A DNA stretch of 7,166 nucleotides from a bacterium (GCA_030671985.1 DAOVHI010000073.1:1-7166); one strand, 5' to 3'; shown: positions 1-6,183, counted from the stretch's first letter. Translations and numbers: made by a program. The notes: generated from the sequence alone by a model not told the origin.

Positions 1-665
1 TGAATCCAATCTCTTACATTTGTTCCATCTCCATAAATAGGCAGCGTCTTAGACTGAAGAGCATTTGCAATCATTAATGGAATTAGTTTCTCGGGAAATT
101 GATACGGACCGTAATTATTTGAGCATCGTGTAATTATGACAGGCAATTGATAGGTATGATAATAAGCCCGAACAAGCATGTCGGCGGATGCTTTGCTTGC
201 GGCATAGGGGCTGTTGGGCGCAAGCGGCGTTTCTTCCGTAAAATAACCATCATCAGGAAGATCTCCGTATACTTCATCTGTTGAAATTTGTATGAAACGC
301 TTAATGCCAACTTGTTTTGCGGCATCAAGAAGAGTCTGCACCCCAAGTATATTGGTTCTCATAAATTCGGAGGAATTTATGATGCTTTTGTCCACATGTG
401 ATTCAGCAGCAAAATTAATAATTATATCAATCTTGTTTTCTGTAATAATCCGCCTGATTAATTCTGCGTCTAAGATATCTCCCTTAACGAATGTATATCT
501 ATTCTCATGCTTTTTTTGAACATCCAGAAGATTTTCTAAATTTCCGGCATATGTCAACTTATCCAAATTTACAATGTTTATAGAGCTATGTTTCTCTAAC
601 TCGTATCGTATAAAATTAGACCCTATAAAACCACATCCGCCTGTAACTAATAGATTCATTTTCAT
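1..665 (-). CDS. rmlB: dTDP-glucose 4,6-dehydratase RmlB (3' end cut by window)
   Basis: This enzyme converts dTDP-D-glucose to dTDP-4-keto-6-deoxy-D-glucose, the second step of cytoplasmic dTDP-L-rhamnose synthesis. I translated the minus strand by hand: the frame is open from the start to base 1, giving about 221 residues of a family usually 320-350 long, so the C-terminal third lies outside the window. Visible motifs, numbered from the ATG at 665, are the NAD-binding TGGCGFIG (about 8-15), the STDEVYGDLP loop with the family's catalytic Thr-Asp-Glu (T129, D130, E131), YAASK with Y154 and K158, NNYGPYQFPEKLIP and YGDGTNVRDWI. These are specific to RmlB among SDR enzymes. Two starts are possible: ATG at 665, which overlaps the rmlC stop by one base (TGATG) and has AGGA 10 bases upstream, and ATG at 659, which is 16 bases from that AGGA. 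I prefer 665. The product identity is near certain; the exact start is less so. Confidence 0.95.
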   Translation of the reverse strand, partial: MKMNLLVTGGCGFIGSNFIRYELEKHSSINIVNLDKLTYAGNLENLLDVQKKHENRYTFVKGDILDAELIRRIITENKIDIIINFAAESHVDKSIINSSEFMRTNILGVQTLLDAAKQVGIKRFIQISTDEVYGDLPDDGYFTEETPLAPNSPYAASKASADMLVRAYYHTYQLPVIITRCSNNYGPYQFPEKLIPLMIANALQSKTLPIYGDGTNVRDWI

Positions 666-1123
666 CAGCCGTTTTTCCTGCTCCAATCGTATGGAATATT
701 GCTTTTATGCGGATCCATTCTGTATTCATCGGGATTTTTATTATTGTAACATTCTGTAGGACAGTTAACTATTATAGCCTCGCATTCACTTATGCATTTA
801 AAACCATGCGTTACCATTTTGGGGATTTGTATAAGCAGGTTATTGTGCTCGCCTATAAAAAATTCATTAATTTCTCCCTTTGTAGAAGAATCGGTTCTGC
901 CGTCATGGAGAACTATTTTCATCATCCCTTTGACGCATGCAAAATTATCCGTCTGTTTTTTATGATAATGCCAAGCTTTGACAACACCGGGATAAGCAGT
1001 AGTTATGTAGACCTGTCCAAACTTTTCAAAAATTTCGTCATCCTCACGGAATATCTCCATAATATGTCCGCGTTCGTCAGGAATTGCCTTTAGTTTTTTT
1101 ACTTTAACACCATTGATCATCAT
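665..1123 (-). CDS. rmlC: dTDP-4-dehydrorhamnose 3,5-epimerase family protein, short RmlC type
   Basis: This is a cupin-fold epimerase, expected to convert dTDP-4-keto-6-deoxy-D-glucose to dTDP-4-keto-L-rhamnose between RmlB and RmlD. At 152 residues it is shorter than classical RmlC (about 180) and belongs to the compact branch of the family. Recognisable motifs are DERG (16-19), WHYHKKQTD (51-59) with the His expected at the catalytic position, a second conserved His in THGFK (H106), PTECYN (122-127), PDEYR (131-135) and YDW (145-147). The ATG at 1123 overlaps the rmlD TGA by four bases (ATGA). A strong GGAGGG (1129-1134) lies five bases upstream, so the first of two adjacent Met codons is the likely start. 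It is the only RmlC candidate in an otherwise complete rml set, which supports the role. Short homologues can have other ketosugar isomerase activities, so the exact reaction is inferred. Confidence 0.88.
   Translation of the reverse strand: MMINGVKVKKLKAIPDERGHIMEIFREDDEIFEKFGQVYITTAYPGVVKAWHYHKKQTDNFACVKGMMKIVLHDGRTDSSTKGEINEFFIGEHNNLLIQIPKMVTHGFKCISECEAIIVNCPTECYNNKNPDEYRMDPHKSNIPYDWSRKNG
676..679 (-). promoter_or_regulatory. Shine-Dalgarno site deciding the rmlB start
   Basis: AGGA on the minus strand, within CAGGAAAAA, sits inside the 3' end of rmlC. It lies 10 bases before the ATG at 665 and 16 before the ATG at 659. A second GGAG lies just upstream (681-684) and is too far from either start. 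The spacing favours the upstream ATG, whose A is also the last base of the rmlC TGA, an arrangement typical of translational coupling. This is inferred from spacing only. Confidence 0.5.
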
Positions 1124-1986
1124 CTGTTCCCTCCAATTAAGAATCTCTCCAAACTTTCCTTCCAGTGTGGAGTTTTAATACCAATAGCAGCCTCAATTTT
1201 ACACTTGCTTAACGCGGAATATGCAGGCCTCTTTGCCGCTCTTTTTAATTGCGCGCTTTTAATCGGAATTACCTTTGTGTTACGAAACTTGTTTTTCGAA
1301 TTCTGAAGAATCTTTATAATTTCACAGGCAAACTCGTACCAACTGCAGTCACCTTCATTTGAATAGTTATATATCCCATACTCTTCCGTCCCAAGTAATC
1401 GCAGGCTCGTATCAACAATATCTTTAACCCAAGTAGGATTCCCGATCTGATCATCTACGATACGGATTTCAGACTGATTAAATGTCTTGTTTATAACAGC
1501 TTTCACAAAGTTATTCCCTCCATTTCCATACATCCATGAAGTTCTTATCAAAAAGAATCTGGTATCCGAATTTAACAGATACTGCTCTCCTAAAAGTTTC
1601 GATGCTCCATATATGCTGAGAGGACTCGGTTTATCTTCTTCCGTATATGGAGATTCCTTCTTGCCGTCAAATACAAAATCCGTAGAGAAGTGCACAAGCA
1701 GTATGTCATTTTCTTTGCAGACCTGCATGAGATTTTTCAGCGCTTCGCCATTAATCTCGAACGCTTTTTCATGGTTCGCTTCACATGCATCAACATCAGT
1801 ATATGCGGCGCAATTTATCAGCACCTGAGGATTAATGCTATTCACTGCGTTTCTGATAGAAGAGATATCCGTTATATCGCACTCTTCTTCCTCAGGAGCA
1901 ATAATTGTATAATCTTTCCTGTTTCTGCATTCAGAAACAAATTCTTTCGCAAGCATGCCGCTTGAACCTGTTAACAATATCTTCAA
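1120..1986 (-). CDS. rmlD: dTDP-4-dehydrorhamnose reductase RmlD (TTG start)
   Basis: This enzyme catalyses the NAD(P)H-dependent reduction of dTDP-4-keto-L-rhamnose to dTDP-L-rhamnose, the last step of the pathway. The 288-residue length is normal for the family (about 280-300). It shows the Rossmann motif TGSSGMLAK (6-14), INCAAYTDVDACE (57-69), STDFVFDG (101-108), the catalytic pair Y126xxxK130 in YGASK, RTSWMYG (148-154), DDQIGNPTW (178-186) and the C-terminal RPAYSAL (253-259). These are RmlD hallmarks. The start is TTG at 1986-1984: an in-frame TAA lies two codons upstream, so no ATG can extend the frame, and starting later would cut into the nucleotide-binding strand. The TTG overlaps the rmlA stop (TTGA). 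Only a weak purine-rich stretch precedes it, so translation may depend on coupling to rmlA. Confidence 0.95.
   Translation of the reverse strand: MKILLTGSSGMLAKEFVSECRNRKDYTIIAPEEEECDITDISSIRNAVNSINPQVLINCAAYTDVDACEANHEKAFEINGEALKNLMQVCKENDILLVHFSTDFVFDGKKESPYTEEDKPSPLSIYGASKLLGEQYLLNSDTRFFLIRTSWMYGNGGNNFVKAVINKTFNQSEIRIVDDQIGNPTWVKDIVDTSLRLLGTEEYGIYNYSNEGDCSWYEFACEIIKILQNSKNKFRNTKVIPIKSAQLKRAAKRPAYSALSKCKIEAAIGIKTPHWKESLERFLIGGNR
1129..1134 (-). promoter_or_regulatory. Strong Shine-Dalgarno site for rmlC
   Basis: GGAGGG on the minus strand, inside the last codons of rmlD, lies five bases before the rmlC ATG. It is the best ribosome-binding match in the rml part of the operon. It suggests that rmlC is translated well in its own right, besides any coupling through the ATGA overlap. 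Confidence 0.65.
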
Positions 1987-2705
1987 TGCTTACACTTCTT
2001 TTTTTCAATTAGTTTATTAGCCATTTTTAGTGATTCGAAAGTACCGGCATCTATCCACCATTCTTTTAAAATATGATATGTCGTATCTCCCTGTTCTACA
2101 TATTTGTTATTTACGTCCGTGATCTCAAGCTCTCCCCTGGCAGATGGTATTAATCCCTTGATTATCTCAAACGCTTTTCTATCGTACATATACACTCCCG
2201 TTACTACATAATTGCTCTTGGGCTTTTTGGGTTTTTCCTCAATTCCCTTAATCTTATTATCCACAATCTCCGCTACGCCAAATCGCACCGGATTCTCTAC
2301 CTCTTTTAGCAATATCTTCGCACCTGTCTTCTGTTTTCTGTATTCGTCTATGTAAACACCTAAGTCCTCCCCAAACAGATTATCTCCCAATATTGCAATA
2401 ATTTTATCCCCCTCTGAGAATTTTTCTCCAAGCCCAACTGCCTGCGCAATTCCTCCGGCTTCATCCTGAACCTTATATGTGAATTCACATCCAAACTCCT
2501 TTCCACTGCCAAGCGCATTAACCATGTCCCCCATGTGATCAACGCCCGTAACTATTAAGATTTCCGTAATATTGGCATTAACCAGCTGTTCAACTGCGTA
2601 ATGAATAAGGGGCTTTTTCCCGACAGGCAAGAGATGTTTATTAATAACCTTCGTCAAAGGATAAAGCCTTGTACCTGTCCCGCCTGACAAGATTATTCCC
2701 TTCAT
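1983..2705 (-). CDS. rmlA: Glucose-1-phosphate thymidylyltransferase RmlA, short form
   Basis: This enzyme joins glucose-1-phosphate and dTTP to form dTDP-glucose and pyrophosphate, the entry step of the rhamnose pathway. The N-terminus has the nucleotidyltransferase signature LSGGTGTRLYPLT (6-18), followed by NKHLLPVGKKPLIHY (22-36). Further motifs are DEAGGIAQAV (81-90), the metal and substrate loop LGDNLFG (106-112), RFGVAE (141-146), EEKP (156-159), GVYMYD (170-175), GELEITDVN (191-199) and WWIDAGTFESL (216-225). At 240 residues it lacks the extra C-terminal segment of classical RmlA (about 290 residues), which in those enzymes helps form the allosteric dTDP-rhamnose site. Feedback control may therefore differ; that point is inference. 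The ATG at 2705 follows GGGTGATG, a modest ribosome-binding match, 17 bases after the preceding gene. The base specificity (dTTP rather than UTP) is taken from the rml neighbours. Confidence 0.92.
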   Translation of the reverse strand: MKGIILSGGTGTRLYPLTKVINKHLLPVGKKPLIHYAVEQLVNANITEILIVTGVDHMGDMVNALGSGKEFGCEFTYKVQDEAGGIAQAVGLGEKFSEGDKIIAILGDNLFGEDLGVYIDEYRKQKTGAKILLKEVENPVRFGVAEIVDNKIKGIEEKPKKPKSNYVVTGVYMYDRKAFEIIKGLIPSARGELEITDVNNKYVEQGDTTYHILKEWWIDAGTFESLKMANKLIEKKKCKH

Positions 2706-2722
2706 AACATCACCCGTTTTAA

Positions 2723-3685
2723 TTAAAAAATTTTTATTATCAACTTCAATGTCTCATCCAATCCATGTTTTGGAAAGTCACCCATTTCAGAAAGCGTTCT
2801 GGATAATTTGGATATATCCGGTATTCTTCTGCGCATATCTTCAAAACCATGTTCATAAGCCTGATCATAGGGAATATGAACTATTTTCGAAGAACTGTTT
2901 GCCAACTGTTTTATTTTCTTTGCCAGATTTTCTATGCTTATCTCTTCCGTACTTCCAATGTTGAATATTTCACCGACCGCCTTATCATTTTCCATTAAGG
3001 CAATTATCGCGTTGATTACGTCTCCAACATATGTAAAACAACGCGACTGCTTACCATCCCCATATACTGTTATCGGCTTTCCTGATAAAGCTTGTTTTGT
3101 GAATGTGGGAACAACCATTCCGTATTGCCCTGTTTGCCTTGGTCCAATTGTATTGAAGAATCTGGTGATTACAATCGGCAGTTTCTTTTCCTTCCAATAC
3201 GCCATTGCCAAAAATTCGTCCAGCGCCTTGGAACACGCATAACCCCATCTTCCAAATGTTGGAGAACCAATTAATAGGTTATGATTTTCGTTATATGGTA
3301 TTTTTTTGCTTTTTCCATACACCTCTGATGTTGATGCAATCAACACTTTTTTATTTCCTCTTAATGCCTCTTCCAATACTGCCTCTGTCCCATGCACATT
3401 GGTTTCAATTGTCCTAACAGGATGCTTTACGACCAGCTGCACTCCGACCGCAGCTGCCAGATGATATATCAGATCCACTTTGTCCACTATTGAACTAAGC
3501 AACTTCTTATTTGTGACTGTGTCAATATTAAGATGAAATTTTGAATTTGCACGAAAGTGCTTTATATTATCAATGCTACCTGTTGACAAGTCATCTATTA
3601 CGTAAACCTCATGTCCGATGCTAAGTAATTTTTCAGCCAAGTGCGAACCAATAAAACCACAGCCTCCTGTTATTAATACTTTCAT
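2723..3685 (-). CDS. NAD-dependent nucleotide-sugar epimerase/dehydratase, UDP-glucuronate decarboxylase-like group
   Basis: This is an extended short-chain dehydrogenase/reductase of 320 residues, cytoplasmic, acting on a nucleotide sugar. The NAD-binding TGGCGFIG is at 6-13, followed by the acidic end of the second strand, IDDLSTG. The active-site loop ASTSEVYG (117-124) and the Y149xxxK153 pair in YACSK are intact. RFFNTIGPRQTGQYGMVVP (175-193), VYGDGKQSRCFTYVGDV (208-223) and FEDMRRRIPD (281-290) place it in a branch near UDP-glucuronate decarboxylases (UXS) that is often loosely labelled UDP-glucose 4-epimerase or GDP-mannose dehydratase. The TSEVYG loop with Glu before Val-Tyr fits an enzyme that passes through a 4-keto intermediate, but the substrate cannot be read from sequence. 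The start ATG overlaps the TGA of the preceding epimerase by four bases (ATGA), with AGAGG upstream, so the two SDR genes are probably co-translated. The product may be UDP-xylose or another sugar used in the same glycan. Confidence 0.85.
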   Translation of the reverse strand: MKVLITGGCGFIGSHLAEKLLSIGHEVYVIDDLSTGSIDNIKHFRANSKFHLNIDTVTNKKLLSSIVDKVDLIYHLAAAVGVQLVVKHPVRTIETNVHGTEAVLEEALRGNKKVLIASTSEVYGKSKKIPYNENHNLLIGSPTFGRWGYACSKALDEFLAMAYWKEKKLPIVITRFFNTIGPRQTGQYGMVVPTFTKQALSGKPITVYGDGKQSRCFTYVGDVINAIIALMENDKAVGEIFNIGSTEEISIENLAKKIKQLANSSSKIVHIPYDQAYEHGFEDMRRRIPDISKLSRTLSEMGDFPKHGLDETLKLIIKIF

Positions 3686-4809
3686 TTTGTTAATCCTCTG
3701 TTTTCTAATTCTATTCTTGCCTGTTCAACCTTATCCTCTGCATGCTGTTCTTTTACCCAGTTTACAAGTTCGTCAATTCCATCCTCAAATTTATGCTTCG
3801 GAGAATATCCAAGTTTTTCTCTTATTTTAGAAATGTCAGCGTAGCAGTGACGAATATCACCTTCTCTGAACTGATAAGTAATTTCAGTCTTTTTTTCTTT
3901 AAAATTCAGCCTGTTTATAAGCGCATTCGCTATATCCAGAATAGACAGCCTTCTTCCTGTTCCCACGTTAAACATTTCGTAATTGGCTTCATCGCATTCC
4001 ATTGCAAGCATATTCGCCTGCACAATATCACATACATGCACAAAATCCCTGCTCTGAAGACCGTCTTCATATATTATCGGAGTATGATTATTAAGAAGCC
4101 TTGATGAGAAAATAGCCGCAACTCCTGTATACGGATTGGATAATGCCTGTCTTGGACCATATGTATTGAAGTATCTCAACGCAACGGTCGGTATGTTGTA
4201 CGCTCTGCCAATGCATAAGCACATCTCTTCCTGATCTTTTTTTGATATCGCATAAATAGATGTAGAATTTAATGGTTTTTCTTCGTTAGTGGGAATTGGT
4301 TTGGCATCTTCACCGCAGATATCGCATTTCATTTCCCACTGCCTTTTTTTTAACTGAGCAACAGGTCTCAATTTTGGTGATATTTTGTCGCATTTAGAAC
4401 ACGCATACTCTCCCTCTCCGTATATTGACATGGAAGACGCCACTATGAGCTTCTTGATTTTGTCTTTACGTTTTATTACAGCCTCAAGCAAATTAGCTGT
4501 GCCGAGTGTATTAACATCCATATATTTTTTAATTTCATACATTGACTGCCCTACGCCGACAGCGGCAGCCTCATGAAAAATTATCTCAACACCATCTATT
4601 GCTTTTCTGACATCCTCCGTATTCCGAACATCCCCTTTTACAAATTCCGCTTCTTTATTGAGATATTCAGGGACACCTGCATTATCTCCGTGTACCTGAG
4701 GATCAAGATTATCCAGCACTCTAACTCCGTAACCTTTCACTATCAGTTCATCAACAATATGCGAACCAATAAAGCCCGCCCCTCCCGTTACTAAAACCAG
4801 TTCCAGCAT
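3682..4809 (-). CDS. Nucleotide-sugar 4-epimerase with Cys4 insertion, dTDP-L-rhamnose 4-epimerase (WbiB) type
   Basis: This is an extended SDR of 375 residues. NAD binding is shown by TGGAGFIG (9-15 region), and the active site by SSMSIYG (125-131) and Y186xxxK190 in YAISK. Between these lies an insertion of about 45 residues with two CxxC pairs (C137/C140 and C162/C165), likely a small structural zinc site. From memory of the family, the stretches VGVGQSMYEI (84-93), GPRQALSNPYTGVAAIF (218-234), SRDFVHVCDI (253-262), REGDIRHCYADI (315-326) and the ending ELENRGL are typical of WbiB-like enzymes. Those interconvert dTDP-L-rhamnose and dTDP-6-deoxy-L-talose. Its place at the head of an operon with a full rml set agrees with that substrate. 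The start ATG has AGGAG (4819-4823) nine bases upstream. The alternative is a 4-epimerase for another nucleotide sugar; homologues are widely labelled galE without proof. The SDR assignment is certain, the substrate moderately supported. Confidence 0.85.
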   Translation of the reverse strand: MLELVLVTGGAGFIGSHIVDELIVKGYGVRVLDNLDPQVHGDNAGVPEYLNKEAEFVKGDVRNTEDVRKAIDGVEIIFHEAAAVGVGQSMYEIKKYMDVNTLGTANLLEAVIKRKDKIKKLIVASSMSIYGEGEYACSKCDKISPKLRPVAQLKKRQWEMKCDICGEDAKPIPTNEEKPLNSTSIYAISKKDQEEMCLCIGRAYNIPTVALRYFNTYGPRQALSNPYTGVAAIFSSRLLNNHTPIIYEDGLQSRDFVHVCDIVQANMLAMECDEANYEMFNVGTGRRLSILDIANALINRLNFKEKKTEITYQFREGDIRHCYADISKIREKLGYSPKHKFEDGIDELVNWVKEQHAEDKVEQARIELENRGLTK

Positions 4810-4834
4810 AATGCCTTTCTCCTAAGTTTTTCTC

Positions 4835-4864
4835 ATTTTATCTTATATGCGTCCGTTTTACCAA
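4835..4864 (-). promoter_or_regulatory. Possible sigma70-like promoter for the nucleotide-sugar operon
   Basis: On the minus strand, TTGGTA (4859-4864, 4 of 6 to the -35 consensus) and TAAAAT (4835-4840, 5 of 6 to the -10 consensus) are separated by 18 bases, and the -10 ends 25 bases before the ATG at 4809. The -35 element overlaps the stop codon of the upstream membrane-protein gene. In AT-rich DNA such matches arise often by chance. No terminator was seen between the two genes, so read-through from upstream is equally possible. Confidence 0.25.
4845..4864 (+). repeat. Imperfect 20-bp direct repeat, copy 1 (left of the membrane-protein gene)
   Basis: Read on the plus strand this matches the second copy at 16 of 20 positions, with consensus ATATRCRTCYGTTTTRCCAA. 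All four mismatches are transitions. This copy includes the stop codon of the CPBP-like gene (4858-4860) and lies just upstream of the sugar operon. It also contains the weak -35 candidate. Confidence 0.5.
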
Positions 4865-6138
4865 AGAAAATTTGGACCGACCCTCAAGCTGAGTACCAAC
4901 GGGTCTTCCACCAGATACCTTAATCCAATGACTAATAATCCATGAGACGCTACGATAAGATACAGATTTCTGTGTCTACAGAAAGAAAGTGTCCAGAAAT
5001 AGCCAAAAATCAAGGTAGCGATCATTAGGGAAAAATTAGGCAAATGAATTAGAGAAAACATTATCGCCGTGATTACGGCTATAAACTGTTCATTATTTAT
5101 CAGCATCTTAATTCGCCTGCTCCAGAAAGACTGAATTAAAAATTGCTGAAATGAAGCTCCGACGATACTGCCCACTAGTTTAAGTATTATACTTGAGTTC
5201 AAATTAGACAGACTTCCACGTGATACAGCTATGATTACCATCAAACCAATTCCTAAAACCGTTACGATCCCATTATATATTAAAGGAGCCTTCCATAAGT
5301 TTGGAATAAATCCCATCTCGCGAAATGACAAATTGAGCCTGCTGTTTGACAAAAGACAGTAGAGAATTACCACCCCGGGGACTATTAAATCCACTGATCT
5401 CTGAAAAGACCGCCCATCCCTCAGAGTCATGAATATAAATACGATAATAAAAATGCTGAATATTTCAATAAATATATGACATTTACCACAGGAAGCTCGT
5501 TTACATTTAGCTAAATCCAATATAAAAAGTGATAATATTATTAACATTATCACCACAAGTTTATTGGCACTAATATAACTGGAAAGTGGACGCACCCTGC
5601 TATTTAACAAATCAGGCTTAATGTTCCCGGGAAAAGCAATCTGCGAAACTTTCGTTTTTTCCAATGAATTAAAAGCCAAAACTAGATTTTCCGGTCGAAT
5701 CCATCGGTTATAATTAAACTGCCATAATTCAACAAATCTCTGATAAAAATTTAACATAGCGACAATCTCGTACGGATGACGATTGTTGGTATTTACAACT
5801 CCGATAGGCTTGAAGCCTGCCGAACGCAGATCATTGATCATTCCGCTATAGCCGTAATGATGAGTTTCATCACTGTGTCCTCCGTCACACATGTTAAGCG
5901 GTATTTTTACCCACGGTCCCCCTGAAGGCGTATTCCTCTTAAGAAAGTCAGGAATATCTTTAGGATGTATAATCGGTATTTCGTGCATTTGTTTGGTGAT
6001 AGCTGTCGTTTTCTCAAGCAACTTTATCTTATAGTGCGCCAAGTAGTGACATCTTATATAAGAGTTAGCTAACTGCCACTCCCCTATAATTATTGCAAAA
6101 GCCAGCGGTAATAAAATTATTAGGTAGAGTTTTTTCAT
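4858..6138 (-). CDS. Multi-pass membrane protein with degenerate CPBP (CAAX protease-like) domain
   Basis: A 426-residue inner-membrane protein. Residues 4-19 form an N-terminal membrane anchor, and about 20-190 form a soluble, probably extracytoplasmic region. After that come roughly seven or eight hydrophobic segments (about 192-210, 222-239, 247-263, 287-304, 315-330, 351-364, 366-384, 394-409). The last 110 residues resemble the CPBP/Abi glutamic-type intramembrane protease domain: F361SLIH365 fits motif 2 (FxxxH) and H399 in ASHGLL fits motif 3. Motif 1, normally EExxxR, reads QQFLIQ (331-336), and the Asn usually four residues after the motif 3 His is Val. The protein may thus be non-proteolytic or belong to a variant branch. 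The N-terminal region has an HSDETHH cluster (88-94) that I do not recognise. A C-x4-C-x2-C-H group (212-221) follows the second hydrophobic segment. AGGAG (6148-6152) is nine bases before the ATG. The gene lies 45 bases after the ATPase gene and 48 before the sugar operon. No specific function is assigned. Confidence 0.72.
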   Translation of the reverse strand: MKKLYLIILLPLAFAIIIGEWQLANSYIRCHYLAHYKIKLLEKTTAITKQMHEIPIIHPKDIPDFLKRNTPSGGPWVKIPLNMCDGGHSDETHHYGYSGMINDLRSAGFKPIGVVNTNNRHPYEIVAMLNFYQRFVELWQFNYNRWIRPENLVLAFNSLEKTKVSQIAFPGNIKPDLLNSRVRPLSSYISANKLVVIMLIILSLFILDLAKCKRASCGKCHIFIEIFSIFIIVFIFMTLRDGRSFQRSVDLIVPGVVILYCLLSNSRLNLSFREMGFIPNLWKAPLIYNGIVTVLGIGLMVIIAVSRGSLSNLNSSIILKLVGSIVGASFQQFLIQSFWSRRIKMLINNEQFIAVITAIMFSLIHLPNFSLMIATLIFGYFWTLSFCRHRNLYLIVASHGLLVIGLRYLVEDPLVLSLRVGPNFLW

Positions 6139-6147
6139 TTTAGCGAG

Positions 6148-6152
6148 CTCCT
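6148..6152 (-). promoter_or_regulatory. Shine-Dalgarno site for the CPBP-like gene
   Basis: AGGAG on the minus strand, nine bases before the ATG at 6138. It confirms the start that includes the N-terminal membrane anchor (lysines at 2 and 3, then a hydrophobic stretch). Confidence 0.65.
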
Positions 6153-6157
6153 ACTAC

Positions 6158-6177
6158 ATATACATCTGTTTTGCCAA
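6158..6177 (+). repeat. Imperfect 20-bp direct repeat, copy 2 (right of the membrane-protein gene)
   Basis: Second copy of the element at 4845-4864, same orientation, 16 of 20 identical. It lies in the 45-base gap between the ATPase stop and the CPBP-like start, seven bases from the ATPase stop codon. On the minus strand it begins TTGGCA (5 of 6 to a -35 box), but no convincing -10 follows at the right distance. Confidence 0.5.
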
Positions 6178-6183
6178 TTAAGA

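Noticed and set aside
707-1093. Plus-strand open frame of 128 codons
   Set aside because: It lies wholly opposite rmlC, which has clear family motifs; no ribosome site or recognisable domain.
1487-1828. Plus-strand open frame of 113 codons
   Set aside because: It is opposite rmlD, which is intact and well supported.
2706-2722. Separate promoter for rmlA in the 17-base gap
   Set aside because: The gap is too short and only contains an A/T run and the ribosome site; rmlA is best read as part of the operon.
3051-3248. Minus-strand open frame of 65 codons inside the second SDR gene
   Set aside because: It is the same strand in another frame within an intact conserved gene; no motif of its own.
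3742-4104. Plus-strand open frame of 120 codons
   Set aside because: It is antisense to the 4-epimerase gene, with composition typical of a shadow frame and no known motif.
2723-4809. Tandem duplication of one epimerase gene
   Set aside because: The two proteins share only general SDR motifs, differ in length and active-site loop (SSMSIYG versus STSEVYG), and only one has the Cys insertion, so they are distant paralogues, not a recent duplication.
4810-4857. Possible terminator between the membrane-protein gene and the sugar operon
   Set aside because: No stem of useful length with a following T run was found; the T-rich stretches lack a hairpin.
6139-6183. Promoter for the CPBP-like gene
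   Set aside because: TTGGCA resembles a -35 box, but the TATATG that follows is only 9 bases away and nothing fits at 16-18 bases.
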